Assembly (NCBI GenBank): GCA_020205615.1
Contig: CM035156.1
Location: 17,387,128-17,451,127 of the forward strand
Reading direction: 5' to 3'
Length of the DNA: 64,000 bases
Origin: Panax quinquefolius
Lineage: Eukaryota > Streptophyta > Magnoliopsida > Apiales > Araliaceae
The first letter of the stretch is position 1. Each line of letters starts with the position of its first letter. Below, one piece after another: positions 12,399 through 24,977 of this stretch. Under the pieces are notes generated by a model. It was not told the origin of the DNA and made no database searches. It saw only the letters and a program-made list of their open reading frames with translations. The position numbers were made by a program, and so were the translations under genes.

Positions 12399-12764
12399 AA
12401 AATTGCGAGAGTGCATTTAACCGTTATTTAAAAAAATTAAAAAATAAATGTTATTATAATTATACAGAAAGGGGTGTCACTATATTTTAGCTAATATAAA
12501 AATTGAAACTGGAATTATATCAGTCATTGCATATTTGATTACCAAAAGAGAGAATAACAAATTAAATTCGTGCAATGGAAGTCACTAAATTAACTGTCTC
12601 AAAAGAAGTTAGAAGTTACTAAATTCATTTGCAAAAACCGGATCATCTCACAGATTTAGCATTATCGACAATATATGCACTGAGCATGGTCAAATCTATT
12701 GAATAAACCCTTTGGCCTGAGAAAAGACTCATTGTGTGCATGGAAACAAAAACCCCCGTATAAA

Positions 12765-12814
<50 letters not shown>

Positions 12815-12897
12815 TAATACTATACTCCTTCTCTTTGTCCCAATTTGCTTGCTCTTTATAAGCCTATTGACTATATTTATACACACACACCCCATTT
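12399..12897. promoter_or_regulatory. upstream region of the proline-rich gene
   Basis: It contains an (AT)n microsatellite at about 12769-12813, then pyrimidine-rich sequence and a possible TATA box (TTTATAAG, about 12855) some 40 bases before the ATG at 12898. A second TATA-like TTTATAC lies nearer. The assignment is by position only. Confidence 0.35.
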
Positions 12898-13371
12898 ATG
12901 GCCATTACTATCCTCCTTTTCGCCATATTAAGCTTCACTTTTTCGGCTCATAACTCTGCTAACGCTTGCCCTTCTTGTGTGACAGCACCGCCACCACCCG
13001 CAGCTACCGAATTAAAATGCCCTCCTCCACCAACCAAACCGTCACCACTTCCGGTAACTCCAACACCTCCACTGCGCCCCGTCTCTCCGTCAGTGCTGCC
13101 TCCGGTATTGCCGGCATCTCCCTCGGTGCCTCTGCCATATGTATTGCCACCACCAGCTGTCCCAAATCCCTGCCCTTCTTGGCACAATGTACCTGCTAAC
13201 GGTCCACCAAGCTATTATCCGATGGCGCCGCCTCCGCCTAATCCAATATTACCTTATTTCCCATGGATTTATAAATATATTCAATGTTCACCGGCACCAA
13301 GTCTCAAGCAGTCAGCCATCTGGATAATCATCACTACCTTGTTGTTTCTTTGGGGTGTTTCTTTATCTTAA
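12898..13371 (+). CDS. small proline-rich secreted protein (extensin-like/HRGP)
   Basis: A 157-residue protein. Residues 1-23 look like a signal peptide (MAITILLFAILSFTFSAHNS, cleavage near ANA/CP). The mature part opens with a CPSC motif and continues with many Pro, Ser, Thr and Val residues (PPPPA, CPPPPTKPSPLP, VLPPVLPASP), the composition of hydroxyproline-rich cell-wall glycoproteins. PPPPNPILPYFPWIYKY near residues 112-129 is a conserved-looking C-terminal motif. A hydrophobic tail (about residues 139-157) could be a GPI-anchor signal, which is inference. No intron is needed. Broken relatives with the NPILPYFP motif lie upstream on the same strand. A role in the cell wall or at the plasma-membrane surface is likely from composition only. 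Confidence 0.72.
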   Translation: MAITILLFAILSFTFSAHNSANACPSCVTAPPPPAATELKCPPPPTKPSPLPVTPTPPLRPVSPSVLPPVLPASPSVPLPYVLPPPAVPNPCPSWHNVPANGPPSYYPMAPPPPNPILPYFPWIYKYIQCSPAPSLKQSAIWIIITTLLFLWGVSLS

Positions 13372-13840
13372 TTTTTTCTAATATATATTGCTGATTATTA
13401 ATGCATGAGTTCTGCGTATGATACAATTAATTTGGTTATTTGAGTTTTATTTCTTGCCTCTTTTTGATTACCATATATTGATTGGCAAGAATTGTAATTA
13501 AAGACAATATATTATACAGTTTTAATTCAGAAAATAAATATCGATATTTCTATATATTTACCCTTCTTCCCGTAGGTATATATAATATTTCCATTTACAA
13601 TTTTACATTGTAAAGGAAGTTCCTTGGGCTATATGTAATATTATGTATATACACAAGTAGAAGCTATATGACGGATTTTTGAGTTATAAATACTGGCTCA
13701 CCCGTCACATAACCTGTATAACTATGGCGAAGGGTGAATTCGCCGCTATAGCCCAAAAACCGTCCGCCATAACTCATCGCAGTAATACACAACAGTACAT
13801 AAATATTTTTTCACACACACACACATATATATATATATAT
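13372..13840. other. 3' flank of the proline-rich gene, no further gene
   Basis: AT-rich. Around 13690-13790 a CACCCG / GGGTGAATTCGCCGCTATAGC-type segment resembles the interior of the foldback elements just downstream and may be an older, damaged member. An (AC)n/(AT)n microsatellite runs 13811-13840. Confidence 0.4.
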
Positions 13841-13999
13841 GGATCTTACGTCATTTATTATTCAATTCACGAGCTCACCTCTTTTAGCGATGGACCCGAC
13901 GACTGCCTGTAGAAACCCGCTGCCTATACTTTTAAAGCAACGCTACATGTTCATCGCTAAAGGGGTGAGCTGTAATGGACAAGGGTGAGTTTAAGATCC
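13841..13999. mobile_element. foldback (TIR) element, copy 1
   Basis: Bounded by GGATCTTA at 13841 and TAAGATCC at 13999. The inner arms match in inverted order: ACGAGCTCACC-CTTTTAGCGATG on the left and CATCGCTAAAGGGGTGAGCT on the right. About 160 bp, no coding. The TTTAGCGA motif next to the arms is reminiscent of subterminal motifs of CACTA or Mutator-like elements; the family is not established. Confidence 0.6.
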
Positions 14000-14205
14000 G
14001 GATCTTCACCCTTATTTCACTGAAGCTCATTTTAGCGACGGATCAGCGATGATTCGGTTATACAACCGTTGCCTCATACTTTTTAGCGACGACAACATAT
14101 AACGACGCTAAAATATAGACGACTATTGTATGACCGAATCATTCCCTTGTCCGCTAAAGGGGGTGAGCTAGTGAATTAGATAAGGGTGAGCTTAAAATCC
14201 TGACC
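14000..14205. mobile_element. foldback (TIR) element, copy 2
   Basis: Starts GGATCTTCACCCTTATTTCA directly after the end of copy 1 and ends GATAAGGGTGAGCTTAAAATCC (about 14200-14205). The inner arms carry TTTAGCGACGGA and TCCGCTAAAGG in inverted order, and TTTAGCGACGAC occurs again inside. It is ~200 bp, non-coding, and clearly related to copy 1. Confidence 0.6.
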
Positions 14206-14379
14206 AGTATATATACAAAGAAAATCCCTATTTAGGAATGCTCTATATAAGAATAACCTCTACAATATTATAAAAAATTTGGTCCCAATTTGGGCCAATT
14301 ATAAATAAGAATAACCTCTAAATCAGTAATACGTTATATACTTTTAAGTTCAGACAAGAAACTATACCTTTATATAGTA

Positions 14380-14459
<80 letters not shown>

Positions 14460-14692
14460 CAATATTAATTTTAAAAGACTACATTTCCTATAAAAGACCA
14501 CATTTTCTATAAAAGACTATTTTGCATAAATATTTTTTGAATAATAATTATTAGAGAGTTCTTATTGATATTTTTGTTAAATTTGATATTTTAGGTGTTC
14601 GTAAAATATGTTGTACCAATACTTCAATTTAGAATAACCTCTCAATTAGAATACAAATAGTTTGGTCCTAAGTCATTCCTAAATAGAGATTT

Positions 14693-14733
<41 letters not shown>

Positions 14734-15527
14734 TAATAATAGAGATTGTCTGACTCCTAATGTGCTTAAAATACTGAACCCAAATTTTATTTTTATTTTT
14801 TGCTTATTTTTTAAACAACTAAAAAAAAATTTAATATTTTATGGAATCGAATTTTTCCATAATACATGATGTTTTTGAATACCTATACCAAAAATGGTGA
14901 TACAGCCACAGATCGTATATACATATTTTGTTATATGTATCCAAATCACACCAAAACATCAGACATGTAAAAATTCAAGTTCCATAATTATTTATTTATA
15001 TTTGTTTTTTAAAACAAAGAAAAAAAAAAGTCCGATTTTAAACCCGTCCTAAGTCCACAAAATCCCTTCCCTATATATATATATATATATTATCTTATAC
15101 ATTGTCAACTATAATTAATGTACTTATTTTATATAAAATATTTGTATAAATAATTTCTTATGTAATATATATATATATATAGAAGTGATTGTTATCGGTA
15201 TGGTTCAGGAGAGGAAAACTGTGCAAATTGTAAAAGTTAATTATTTAGTAGTACTTTTCTCCAATACTCTATTGTATGTATTCCTAAGTTCACATGTGAA
15301 TTAATTTCCAAGACGGGAACTTGTCTTGCTACTTATGTAACATGTATGACAGTTAATATTCAATTATAAATAACACCATGGGATTATGCAAGTTCTAGCA
15401 GACACATCTTTGTTCCTCCTCCCTCCCTCCCCTCAAGACATTTTAAGCAACAAATTTAAGGGTTTTTCAAACCATTTTGCAATCCAATGTTTTGATCGTC
15501 TTACGATGCCATTTTGCAGTTTCTCGA
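14206..15527. other. intergenic AT-rich DNA 3' of the DEG7-like gene
   Basis: No gene recognised. It holds several AT microsatellites (for example 14698-14721, 15075-15091, 15166-15180). The phrase 'agaataacctct' near a block about 14250-14330 recurs around 14630-14690, partly inverted, which could mark another decayed foldback element. The last ~100 bases probably hold the 3' UTR of the protease gene. Confidence 0.4.
14387..14459. repeat. compound AT/GT/GA microsatellite
   Basis: A continuous run of (AT)n, then (GT)n, then (GA)n, each 10 or more units long. Confidence 0.95.
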
Positions 15528-18073
15528 TCAAATCTCAGCTCCTAATGTAGGCCAGTAATGCAAATCCTGCTTCAATGTAAGTACTCGAGGCTTCTCGTTC
15601 AGGTGAACCGTCCTTACACGAACAAACTGCCCATGCTCTAGTTCCTGTGAATCAGCCGATGTAATGCACCAACGGCAAGAGAAAGACGGTATTCATATGA
15701 ACCATTCAATCAGAATTCTACTTATTTATTTCCTTTTTATTCACATTAGATATGTCCATACAAATGTAGGAACCTACTTAAAGATGGTAAATTTTACCAA
15801 TTTGGTAGATCAACTAACACTGGGATGGTCAGGTAACACTTGTACAGTCTTGTTATCTTTAGGGCAACCCAAATCATGCAAAACTTAACACGAGTAGATC
15901 TTGATCTAATTAACTAATTAATTTAATTAAGATGATTGTAAGTTATAATAATATATTGTTAATGATAAGTAGTAAAAGACTTTAAATAGGACAATGCACA
16001 TATGGGATTATTTTATCTAAAAGAAGAAAAACCTAAATGAAATTATGAATAACAAAATTTTCTATCTCATTGAGCATAAAGTTATTAAAAAAGCCAGTCT
16101 CAAGACAGAAGCACACAGTTTAGCAATCCAGTTGATCCTATTAGGTCAAGTAGGGTTGCGATAGACATCAACATGTATCTGTGTGCTGGGTAAGTGTGCT
16201 TCCTGAGTTTATATTCATATATACACATTTATATAAACACGCAGTGTGTGTAATGAGTGAAGTTGAGATTCTCAAATTCAAAACACCTTTCCAAGTTCTT
16301 GAAACTAGTCTGTCTCCCTCGGTAAACAATATAGAATTCTCACCATAGGGTCTAGTAGAATAAATCTACTCAGGATGCAAGAAGCCACGATTCGCTTCTC
16401 AAATTCAAAACACCTTTCCAAGTTCTTGAAACTAGTCTGTCTCCTCGGTAAACAATATAAAATTCTCACCATAGGGTTTAGTAGAATAAATCTTACTCTG
16501 GATGCAAGAGGCCACAATTCAATTCTTGCAACACCCATTTTTTATTTAATTGAGCAAGAGAGTAGTACTCCAGTTGGTTAAAGGACTCTTCTCTGCCGTG
16601 ATGGTGGAGGTTCAATTCTCATGAGCCACAGCCATAGAAAAGAAGTGGCCTTTTACCCTACCCTCGTACTAATTGGCCAAAATATAAAATAAAAAGAAAT
16701 AGTATTTTACCATTATTTATCTTCAGGATTTCATCTTTAGCAGGCAAGTATGTTCAGTTGAAGCTTTGAATGGAAGCTTCATGCATTACTATAACTTATA
16801 CAGACTCGTGCAAGAAACCAGAATAGAAATACCTTTGTTGCATCAACAAAAGAATCTAAATCAGGAGTTGGTTTCCGTTGACTTCAACAATCCATTGAAG
16901 AGCAAATAAACCATATCTATGTGCAGGACTCCCCATGGCACCACCTGAATAAAAGTTCTAACTTGTCATTAATTTATACAATCAATAAAAAATACAATGA
17001 AAAGCAAAAGAAGAAAAAAATGCAAATTCATTAGTCATAAGAAACAAGATAGATGCAGGTTCCAAATTAAGTGTGGCAGTTCCAAATTCCATTATAGGTC
17101 GGGTTTTGATCAACGCCAGCCTAACCTATTGATCAACGTCAGCCTGACCTAGGAACATGGTGGCAGCTAGGGTCGAAATTAGGAATTAAAATCAGTCCAC
17201 CACAGGAAAGCAACTGTGTAAACAAATTTGAACAACATTTCAAACGGTTCCACACTAGATAGCTTGATTAAGAAATACCCTTTCCGACTCAAAAGATATA
17301 TTCCTAATAATTACTGGAAATAAAAATAAAAAGATACATCTCTACTAATCATGCTAACTAATTAGATATTTACATTAAAATATTCACCGAATAACAGGTC
17401 TGTTTATCATATTATTAGGAAAATCCCAATATGGCAAGACTCCATTCATGTTGTAGAAAACAATCCAAAGTTCACTTGTCATCTTCAACTTGACAGAGAC
17501 TAGGGCTTCCATATTAAGCAATAAGCAATACTCTCACCTTGTCACATATACACCGTGGCCTTCTTTGGGTAGAAATCCAAGAGCACGCACTGCCGAGTGA
17601 GGATCCTGGACAATACATCCACACCAATTTATAACGCGTGTAGTGCCATTCCCATCCCTTACATCTGTTCCTACTACAAGTTCAATTTCACACCCCTGAA
17701 ATATCATACCCATCATGTATGAAACATTTTATTAGAAATGCTTCATAATTTAAATGAGGGATCTTTAAAAAACGGGAAAAAAAGGAAGAAACAAAGAGAA
17801 ACTGATAAATGAAGAAAAAAGTACAATAAAAGTAGTTAAAAAGGTTTGTTGGCTCACTTGACGAAAAATAGTAAAATTCAGTCTCCCATCACTGTCATCA
17901 CACTGATCTAACAATTGGCAAGCATCTTCAATGTCCCGAAAACATGTAACTGGCTCTTTATTAATTGCCAAGACCATGTCACCTTGTTCTAATAAGTTCT
18001 CTGCACTAGATCCCGCAAAACAACCTTTAACACGTAAAACCTGACGTCTAACAGGATCCTTCTTTACAAGAGC
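15528..18073 (-). other. DEG7: DEG7-like exons 21-24: C-terminal PDZ region, damaged end
   Basis: Exons: 18073-17858, 17695-17538, 16944-16833, 15644-15528 (last includes the stop). Exons 21 and 22 are intact ([44 protein letters not shown]). Exon 23 has GGGG for GGG at 16931-16934, giving TAG at 16920-16918, and a shortened A run at 16872-16874 that restores phase. Exon 24 reads [20 protein letters not shown] and [12 protein letters not shown], then shifts near 15541-15547 and stops ~20 residues short of the family's usual end. Intron 23 (16832-15645) has the 127-bp tandem duplication, intron 20 the solo LTR. Confidence 0.8.
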
Positions 18074-21000
18074 CTACAGAAGAAATAACCAACGTAAATT
18101 ACGACGACATTAAAACTGAAATGAATGCCAAGAATTTCAATAAGAAATCTTCATATAGTTATTCAGCCAAAAGATGAGCCATGATCTACATGGTCCTATA
18201 ACACATTACTGCCGTGATGCTCAATAAAGTGAATTTCAGTTTAAGAAATTAGACATGCACAAGGCACACTTAGCTGATACAGAAATACAATCAAGTCTCA
18301 AAACAAAAAGAAAAAATGCTCTGGTTCCAAATTATAGAGAAAGTACATTTTTTTTAACTAAAAGAAATATAACATCAAAACAGACTATACATTATGTTAT
18401 TCCTAATAACATTATAGATGAAGAAAGAGAATTCTTGGTTAAGTTCTCCAACTTAACAACAGAAAAAAGGATTGATCAAATTGTATCGAGTCTGACTCAT
18501 AGCGATCATTTATCAAAGAATGACTGGTTATCGAATGATTGAACAATCGGGAGCAATTTACTTACGATACTTAGTTGACATTCTCTAGACTTCAAATAAC
18601 TTATGTCTCAGCCATAAATAAATACTAAACCTTTTAATCCAAGAAGAAAACACAACAAATAGCACTACAATAGTTCTGTAAACAGTCAAACTAATATTAA
18701 GTTCTGACTCCAAGATCATCCAATTCTAAAATGAGGCAAACCATGCATAAGCAGCAAAATGAACACAAAGGTAAAGTAATCATGGTCAAAGTTGTAAGAC
18801 CTCAACTTATTATAAATGAAATTAAATTTCCTCTATTTATTATTTTGAAATAGTAAGGGTTGATTTGATTAATGTGGTTAGTTATGGGTAAAATGCGCAA
18901 ATATTCCAAATAAGCAAGTGGTTATAAAATATTCATTGTTGTCAGGGAATATTCGTTTGGTGTGGAATATTCTTCTTCGTCAGAATATTCGGTACAACGG
19001 CGCGACCTTTTGTGTGGGACCCATAACGGAAAGCGATTGGATGAAGAAAACGACAAGTATAAGTTGTTTATAAATAACAACGTAGTTGTTACAGCATTAA
19101 TCTTTGTTGAAATACTTTCGGTGGTTAAAACACGAAGAATATTTCGATATGCACCAATTATTGATTCTTACGTTGAGAAGGCACTACTCAATAATTGTTA
19201 CAGTAATTACTATTCAATATTTTATTTTATTGATTCAATAATTGCAGCGTTAATATTTTATATTATTGTTGTTTCAATAATTGTCACTACTAAGCATTTT
19301 CCATTATCGATGAATAATTCATATTATTTGAATAATATTATTAGATAGCATTATTGGCAATGTCTAGAAAGTTCGCTTCTAAGGAGAGATTTGGTCACCT
19401 AATCATGCCACGCTAGTAAGGAGAAATCCTTATTGAAAACCCCTCTTCACGAAAACTACCGTCATTTATATTGGTGGATTCTGTGAATATTATTTGTTGT
19501 GAATAATTAATTATTGATTTATATGATAAGAAAAATATTCATTTTATGTGAATATAGATGGAGAAAATTTTAATGTGACAATTGTTGAAAATTGATATTT
19601 TATGTTTTCGATAAAATAATTCATTTAAATATATTATTATATTATAATAATATAATAATGGTGATATTTTACAATGAATGTGTGATATATGAATAAATGA
19701 GGAAGAGTATTTTTGTTCAAAAATTGTTTAAAACATGTTAAACATGTCTGTGGACCCATTTATTGACTGAAATTTGATTATAGCCTGTAAAATCGTCCGT
19801 TTGCGGATTTCGGTCAACTTCTGCTTGGAATTTAGAAAAACTTAAAACTACAAAGTTGTAGAGAATTGAATTTCCTATGGAATGGACATAAGATTCGAAT
19901 TTTTCTGATAAAATGACTATTTATTATGAATTATTGAAGTTCCGGAATAATTGATTTTTGAAGTTTTAATTATTTTTTTTAAGAAAAACGTTTTTATTAT
20001 GTTGGTGGGCCCCACTAGTATTGAAAGCATGGTGAATTCAGTTGGTCTAATGTGTGCATAGGAATTTTATTAAAAATAATAATATTTTATTAAATTTTCT
20101 ACTTTGGTGTTCTAAGCAATTTCCTATAAATAGGGTGCTTAGGTTAGAATTGATAATCACACCAGAAACAAATTTTCTCTCTCTATATTTTGATACTTTG
20201 AGTGTTGGTATACGGTACAAGTTCCTTCAAAGACTATATCCAAGATTCCGCGGTCGAATCTTTGTCTTTTCGAGGTAAGAGATGTTATTTTTTTTATAAA
20301 TGATATTATTTCTTTCAATATCATTATGCGAAATATTGGTAAGATTTTTCTTGTGAAATTCTTGTCTTTTAGTGTCGGGATTACTATTCACGATAATCGA
20401 CACTATTCACGTATCTGACTATTCACGTGTAAAATTAAATTTTCTTTTTTGTCCAAAATATCTACTATGGATACTAGCTTTGATTGTATCCATGTTTTTT
20501 GATCATTCTTGAATTTTACTTCACTATGGTTATTTATGAAGTATTTTTGAACTTGGACATTTTTTAAAGTATTTAATCCTTATTATTTGTTCTTTTGTTT
20601 CATCGATTGTTTTTCTTTAAAATATTTTCATCATCCTAAATGAAAAATATTTTAAAAGAAAAGATGATATTATTGAATATATTTGGCTCAGAAAAAAAGA
20701 TGGTTGATTTTCTTATGAATATCTTTGGCCCAGTAGTGCAAAGATGTGCAGTGTTGAGATGAACATGACCAACTGATGAATATCTTTGGCACCTAAGTGC
20801 AAAGAAGAATATTTGATTCAAAATGTATATTGATTGATGTTACGAGGATAAAATATTGATGATAAACTTTAAATTCATAGAAAAGTAGATTTCATTCTCT
20901 ACGTAACTCTTCTAATGAATTATTATTTCAACATAATATTGATTTAAAACTTGTTGTCTATTGTATTCTATCGATTTTTTCCTGCTGAGGACTAACGATA

Positions 21001-24000
21001 ATTTGTTTTACGTTATTTTAGTCATAATATTCTTTACTTGGGCTAGTTGAGCTCACCTTTTCCTTTTTGTTCCATTTTTCTTCTCGAGAGACGAGAATGT
21101 AAGCGAGTACTAGTCCTGGGTATGGAATGAAGGTTCTAGAAAGTCGCTTTTAGTAGTCCTCACTATTTTGTAAATTAGTGTATCAATAATTGTAATGATG
21201 ACTTATTTGAGTGTTGATATTGTCTAGAAGACAATATTTGTTTTAAACTCAACTTTATGTGTTTATGATTTTTGTTTGCACGACAATTGTATTAATAAAG
21301 TTGTAGTTGTTTACGCACCATGTATTTGGCGACTCTAATGGGTGTTGTATACCTATTTTGGGGGCGCCACAAAATTCTGTTGCACACGCATCAGATAGAG
21401 ACTGCACTATTCACAAAGCCAATTAAATTAACCTTTAAGAAAATTCTTGTCTGACTTCACAACCTTCAATCACAAGCAAACACACACCTACCATAAAACT
21501 TAAAATAGATTTCATGTTTCACAAATGACTTACCAATGTAGATGAACAAACAAGAGGAAGACAGAAATATGTAAGATAAAACTAAAAATAAAAATCTAAG
21601 ACAGAAACCGTACTTGGATCCAATTGTCGCTCAGTCCGAAACTCCGAGCTTTGGAAAGCAAAGTAGGATAAAGTTCAACCTCTAAGACCCTTAGAAGTGG
21701 CAGTGGCTTTCTGATACCATTTATGAGAAGAGATGGTCCTTTAGCTCCAGATATTATTTTCTTCAGGACATTGTTGATTGTATAAATAGGAATACCTCTG
21801 ACAAACTGATGATCCTCTGATGAACTAGAGCCATATTTTAGCTGCAAGTAGGCCCATAAGCATTATCCTTGTTTCATTAATGAAGCAGCTCACAAGAAAC
21901 AGTGATCAGTACCTGAGTTGAAAACTTCCCCAAATGGCTTGAACCCTTCCATGCTCATCAGTAACTGCCCCAGAAAATGTGCTGCCAAAGTCTGAAGCAC
22001 GAGCAAGATTTTTAATATTTTAATTTGGTCTGACGGTCTCAAAACAGTGTTAAATGATACAGGACAAATTTATTATTAATAAAAAAAAAGGGAACAATCC
22101 AATTCAATTTTGGAAACAACATTTTTTTTTGAGAAGTAAAATTCTGGAAACTACAACTTACCGTATCAAGCTCAATGACTTCCATATTTGTTGATCTGTA
22201 CTGTGGACAGTCTGTCAATTCCCAATATTTAGAGCAGCACAAGGGTTGGTGACCACAGATTTCCTAGATGTTGCATGAAGGCTCCTACTTAAACCCACAA
22301 GACAGACTGAATCTCCACGTCAGAAAGTGCTGGTTCTGTCATGCAATTCATAATCAGATAACCTTCAGGTAAAAATAAAGGTATGCTGAATAAAGCATAT
22401 GCCTTCTTCATTGGACAAGATTTATAAAATATGAAACGATACATAATTAAAACAAAATAAAAGGATGAAAGGCACAAAGGTTTAATCTTTTATTCCATGA
22501 GCATGAACAAACTAAATTTCAAAAATCTAACGCTAGTCATTAATTTGCAAATAAGAACTAAATAACACAGTTTTTTTTTTTCGTTTTTTTTCAAATTAAA
22601 GAGCTAATTTTTTTTTTATATTAGACTGATACTGTACAAGGACATGAATTTACAATGGTTTAAACCTTGGATGGCATCATGGCACTATAAAGTTTGTGAT
22701 GGTATATATCATGTCCACTGGAGGGAGAGGGGGGGGGGGGGGAGAGGGAGAACCAGTAAGGAAGTATGCACACACTACCAGATTTCTATGGATATAAGGC
22801 AATACAGATACCACATGAATCCACACCCATGCAGAATCATAGTAGGTTCCACGCACTTGCAATTCATCCATCCCTTGTTCTTATTTCCTTTTCCATTTCA
22901 TTTTGTTACTGGATTTCATACATGTTTTTAACATATATGCTTTTATCCATCCCTTGTTCTTATTTCCTTTTCCATTTCATTTTGTTACTGGATTTCATAC
23001 ATGTTTTTAACATAGATGCTTTTGGATAATTCATGTTCTGCAGTCCGCTTTTACAATGATATGGTACAAGACATGAACTATGGTTTAAACCATGGATGGT
23101 ACTATAATGATAGCAATGGTATTTACAAGGACCTTGTCCATAGGGAAAAAAAAATTCCACTAAGCAGGAAGTATGCGTACTACCTATAACGGGATACAAG
23201 ATTTCTATGATATATTAAATACCGCATTTCAAATCATCCTAGGTCCAAGCATTAGGCTTTTGTAGTTCATCCCATTTGGCGGTGTTTCCCAAGAACAAAG
23301 AATATAGGAAAAAGAAATAGAATTTCATCTACTCAATCCATTAAAAATAATTCCACTTTCTTGCAACTTATGTCTACTCAACCTGCTTTACAAATTTATG
23401 AATCATGAGAAAACTGAAACCACCTTCCACCAAAAATAGGATTTCCAGAACTGAAAGCAATATTACATTTCTAGACATGACATCAAACAATCAATAAAAG
23501 GGGTCAACCTACCAGGAAGAAGCTCAGCAGCACGAAACTACAGAAGAACCAACAGTTCCTAGTGCAGAAGGGTCATAGGCAACAAGAGCATAATTATGGA
23601 CTGGATGAAGAAAAACGACCTGCAACAGACGGTGGATAGCTAAATAAACCATATGCAAATTAAAATTCTTCTTGTTAAGAGTATCCACTTACCTCCCCAG
23701 GAATTTCAATTGGAAAAGCAGCAAAGGAGAGCATCACTTCAGATGCAGAGATTGCAACAGTGTTCCTGTCAACCACAACTAATCCCATTGTTTGAGAATG
23801 GTATATGATCACGCCAGTCCCAAAAAAATGTTGCGAGTGAACACCATCAAGCATACATGATGATGGTACATGAACCTGAAAGTTTATGCAAGAAAGATAT
23901 CCTCCTTAAGCAATTGACGAAAACAGAAAAACAAGAAGAGTGGATGTCAAGATAAAAGTGTAAATGTCATAAATTAAAAGATGCACATGTACTTTTTATT

Positions 24001-24945
24001 TTGAATAACTGACACATATATACTAAAAGTAAACCCTAGGAGACTTGAAATGCATACGATCATGAGGAGTGAAACCAACATCAGATGCTCTGAGATGAAA
24101 ATAGAAGAGACATTTTAAACTGTATTGCAGCATTCCCGCTATCCCCAAGTCACGTGAACTAGCAAAATTGTGATGGCTTTAGAGTCCATGAATATATATA
24201 ACAAAAAAAAAACAGAAAAGAAAATAAAAACATAGGGGACAATGATGAGCCATTTATCAGAGCTGAAGGAGTTGTTGATCAAAACAGATGATGCTTCCTA
24301 ATTTAAATTTCTTATTTAGACTTCAAACCACTAAGTTACTGCAGTACATGAACTAATCATTTTTAACTAGTACACCACCATATCATGAATCTAGAAACAA
24401 AATGGGAGTCCTTCCTCTGTGCACTGTGAATCAACTTTCTTATTGGGTTTAAGACACAACAATGTAAAAAAATCAAGAAAGTAAGATCCCTTCACACTAC
24501 ACGCATAGATAAATGTAGATAACCAGATAACCATCTATATAAAACTTGTGCCTTTTTACTCCTACTATTTTGGCTTTGTTAACTTTGCATTATATGAATA
24601 TAACAATTGCAAATTATATTAATATGAGGTTTTATAAAAGAATCTACGGGCCGTTTGGTTGGATGGAGTAATTTAAGCGCAGAATGGAATGATGATTGGA
24701 ATCAGAATTTGGCCAGAATGGAATCGGAAACAAGCATTTCATCAAGTGTTTGATACGGCACTTGAAAATTGTTTTGATAGATAACTCTTCTACAGAGTTA
24801 ATTAATATCTAAGATCATTAACAATCCATTCAGGTCCTATATTTGTTTGAACAAAATGCTTAGCTGATTCTATATGTCTAACCAAAAAATCCTTCCGTGT
24901 ATATATCTATTGTATTTTCCATATATTTTTGTATATTATATGCAT

Positions 24946-24977
<32 letters not shown>

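Larger units (their letters stand above)
22632..23280. repeat. degenerate direct duplication in DEG7 intron 17
   Basis: The order GACATGAA..ATGGTTTAAACC.TGGATGG, TGGTAT, GGAAGTATGC, AGATTTCTATG, ATACC.CAT, TAGGT.CCA occurs at 22640-22865 and again at 23060-23255. The 79-bp tandem pair lies between the two copies. Confidence 0.6.
21614..23875 (-). other. DEG7: DEG7-like exons 16-20: second, degenerate protease domain, damaged
   Basis: Exons: 23875-23693, 23619-23513, 22335-22162, 21991-21913, 21841-21614. Exons 16 and 20 are open and intact. Exon 17 has TTT where homologues' frame needs TT (23535-23537), giving a TGA at 23526-23524. Exon 18 carries about +2 bases near 22319-22328 and +2 near 22211-22225, and may lack one base at its donor end. 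Exon 19 lacks one T in a run (21921-21924). By my count the net change over exons 17-19 is +3, so exon 20 is back in the original phase, but stops lie in between. Intron 17 holds the 79-bp tandem duplication. Confidence 0.75.

Noticed and set aside
12948..13187. Glycine-rich 79-residue open frame on the minus strand
   Set aside because: It is the antisense of the proline-rich gene; Pro codons read backwards give Gly codons.
12966..13327. Two Thr/Ser- and His/Leu-rich forward frames overlapping the proline-rich gene
   Set aside because: Shifted readings of the same codons, without signal peptide or conserved motif.
16305..16581. Open frames of 68-77 residues on both strands
   Set aside because: Produced by the 127-bp tandem duplication in an intron; internally repeated and not conserved.
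18962..19348. 128-residue open frame
   Set aside because: It lies within the probable solo LTR, is rich in Ile/Asn/Tyr from AT-rich DNA and has no domain.
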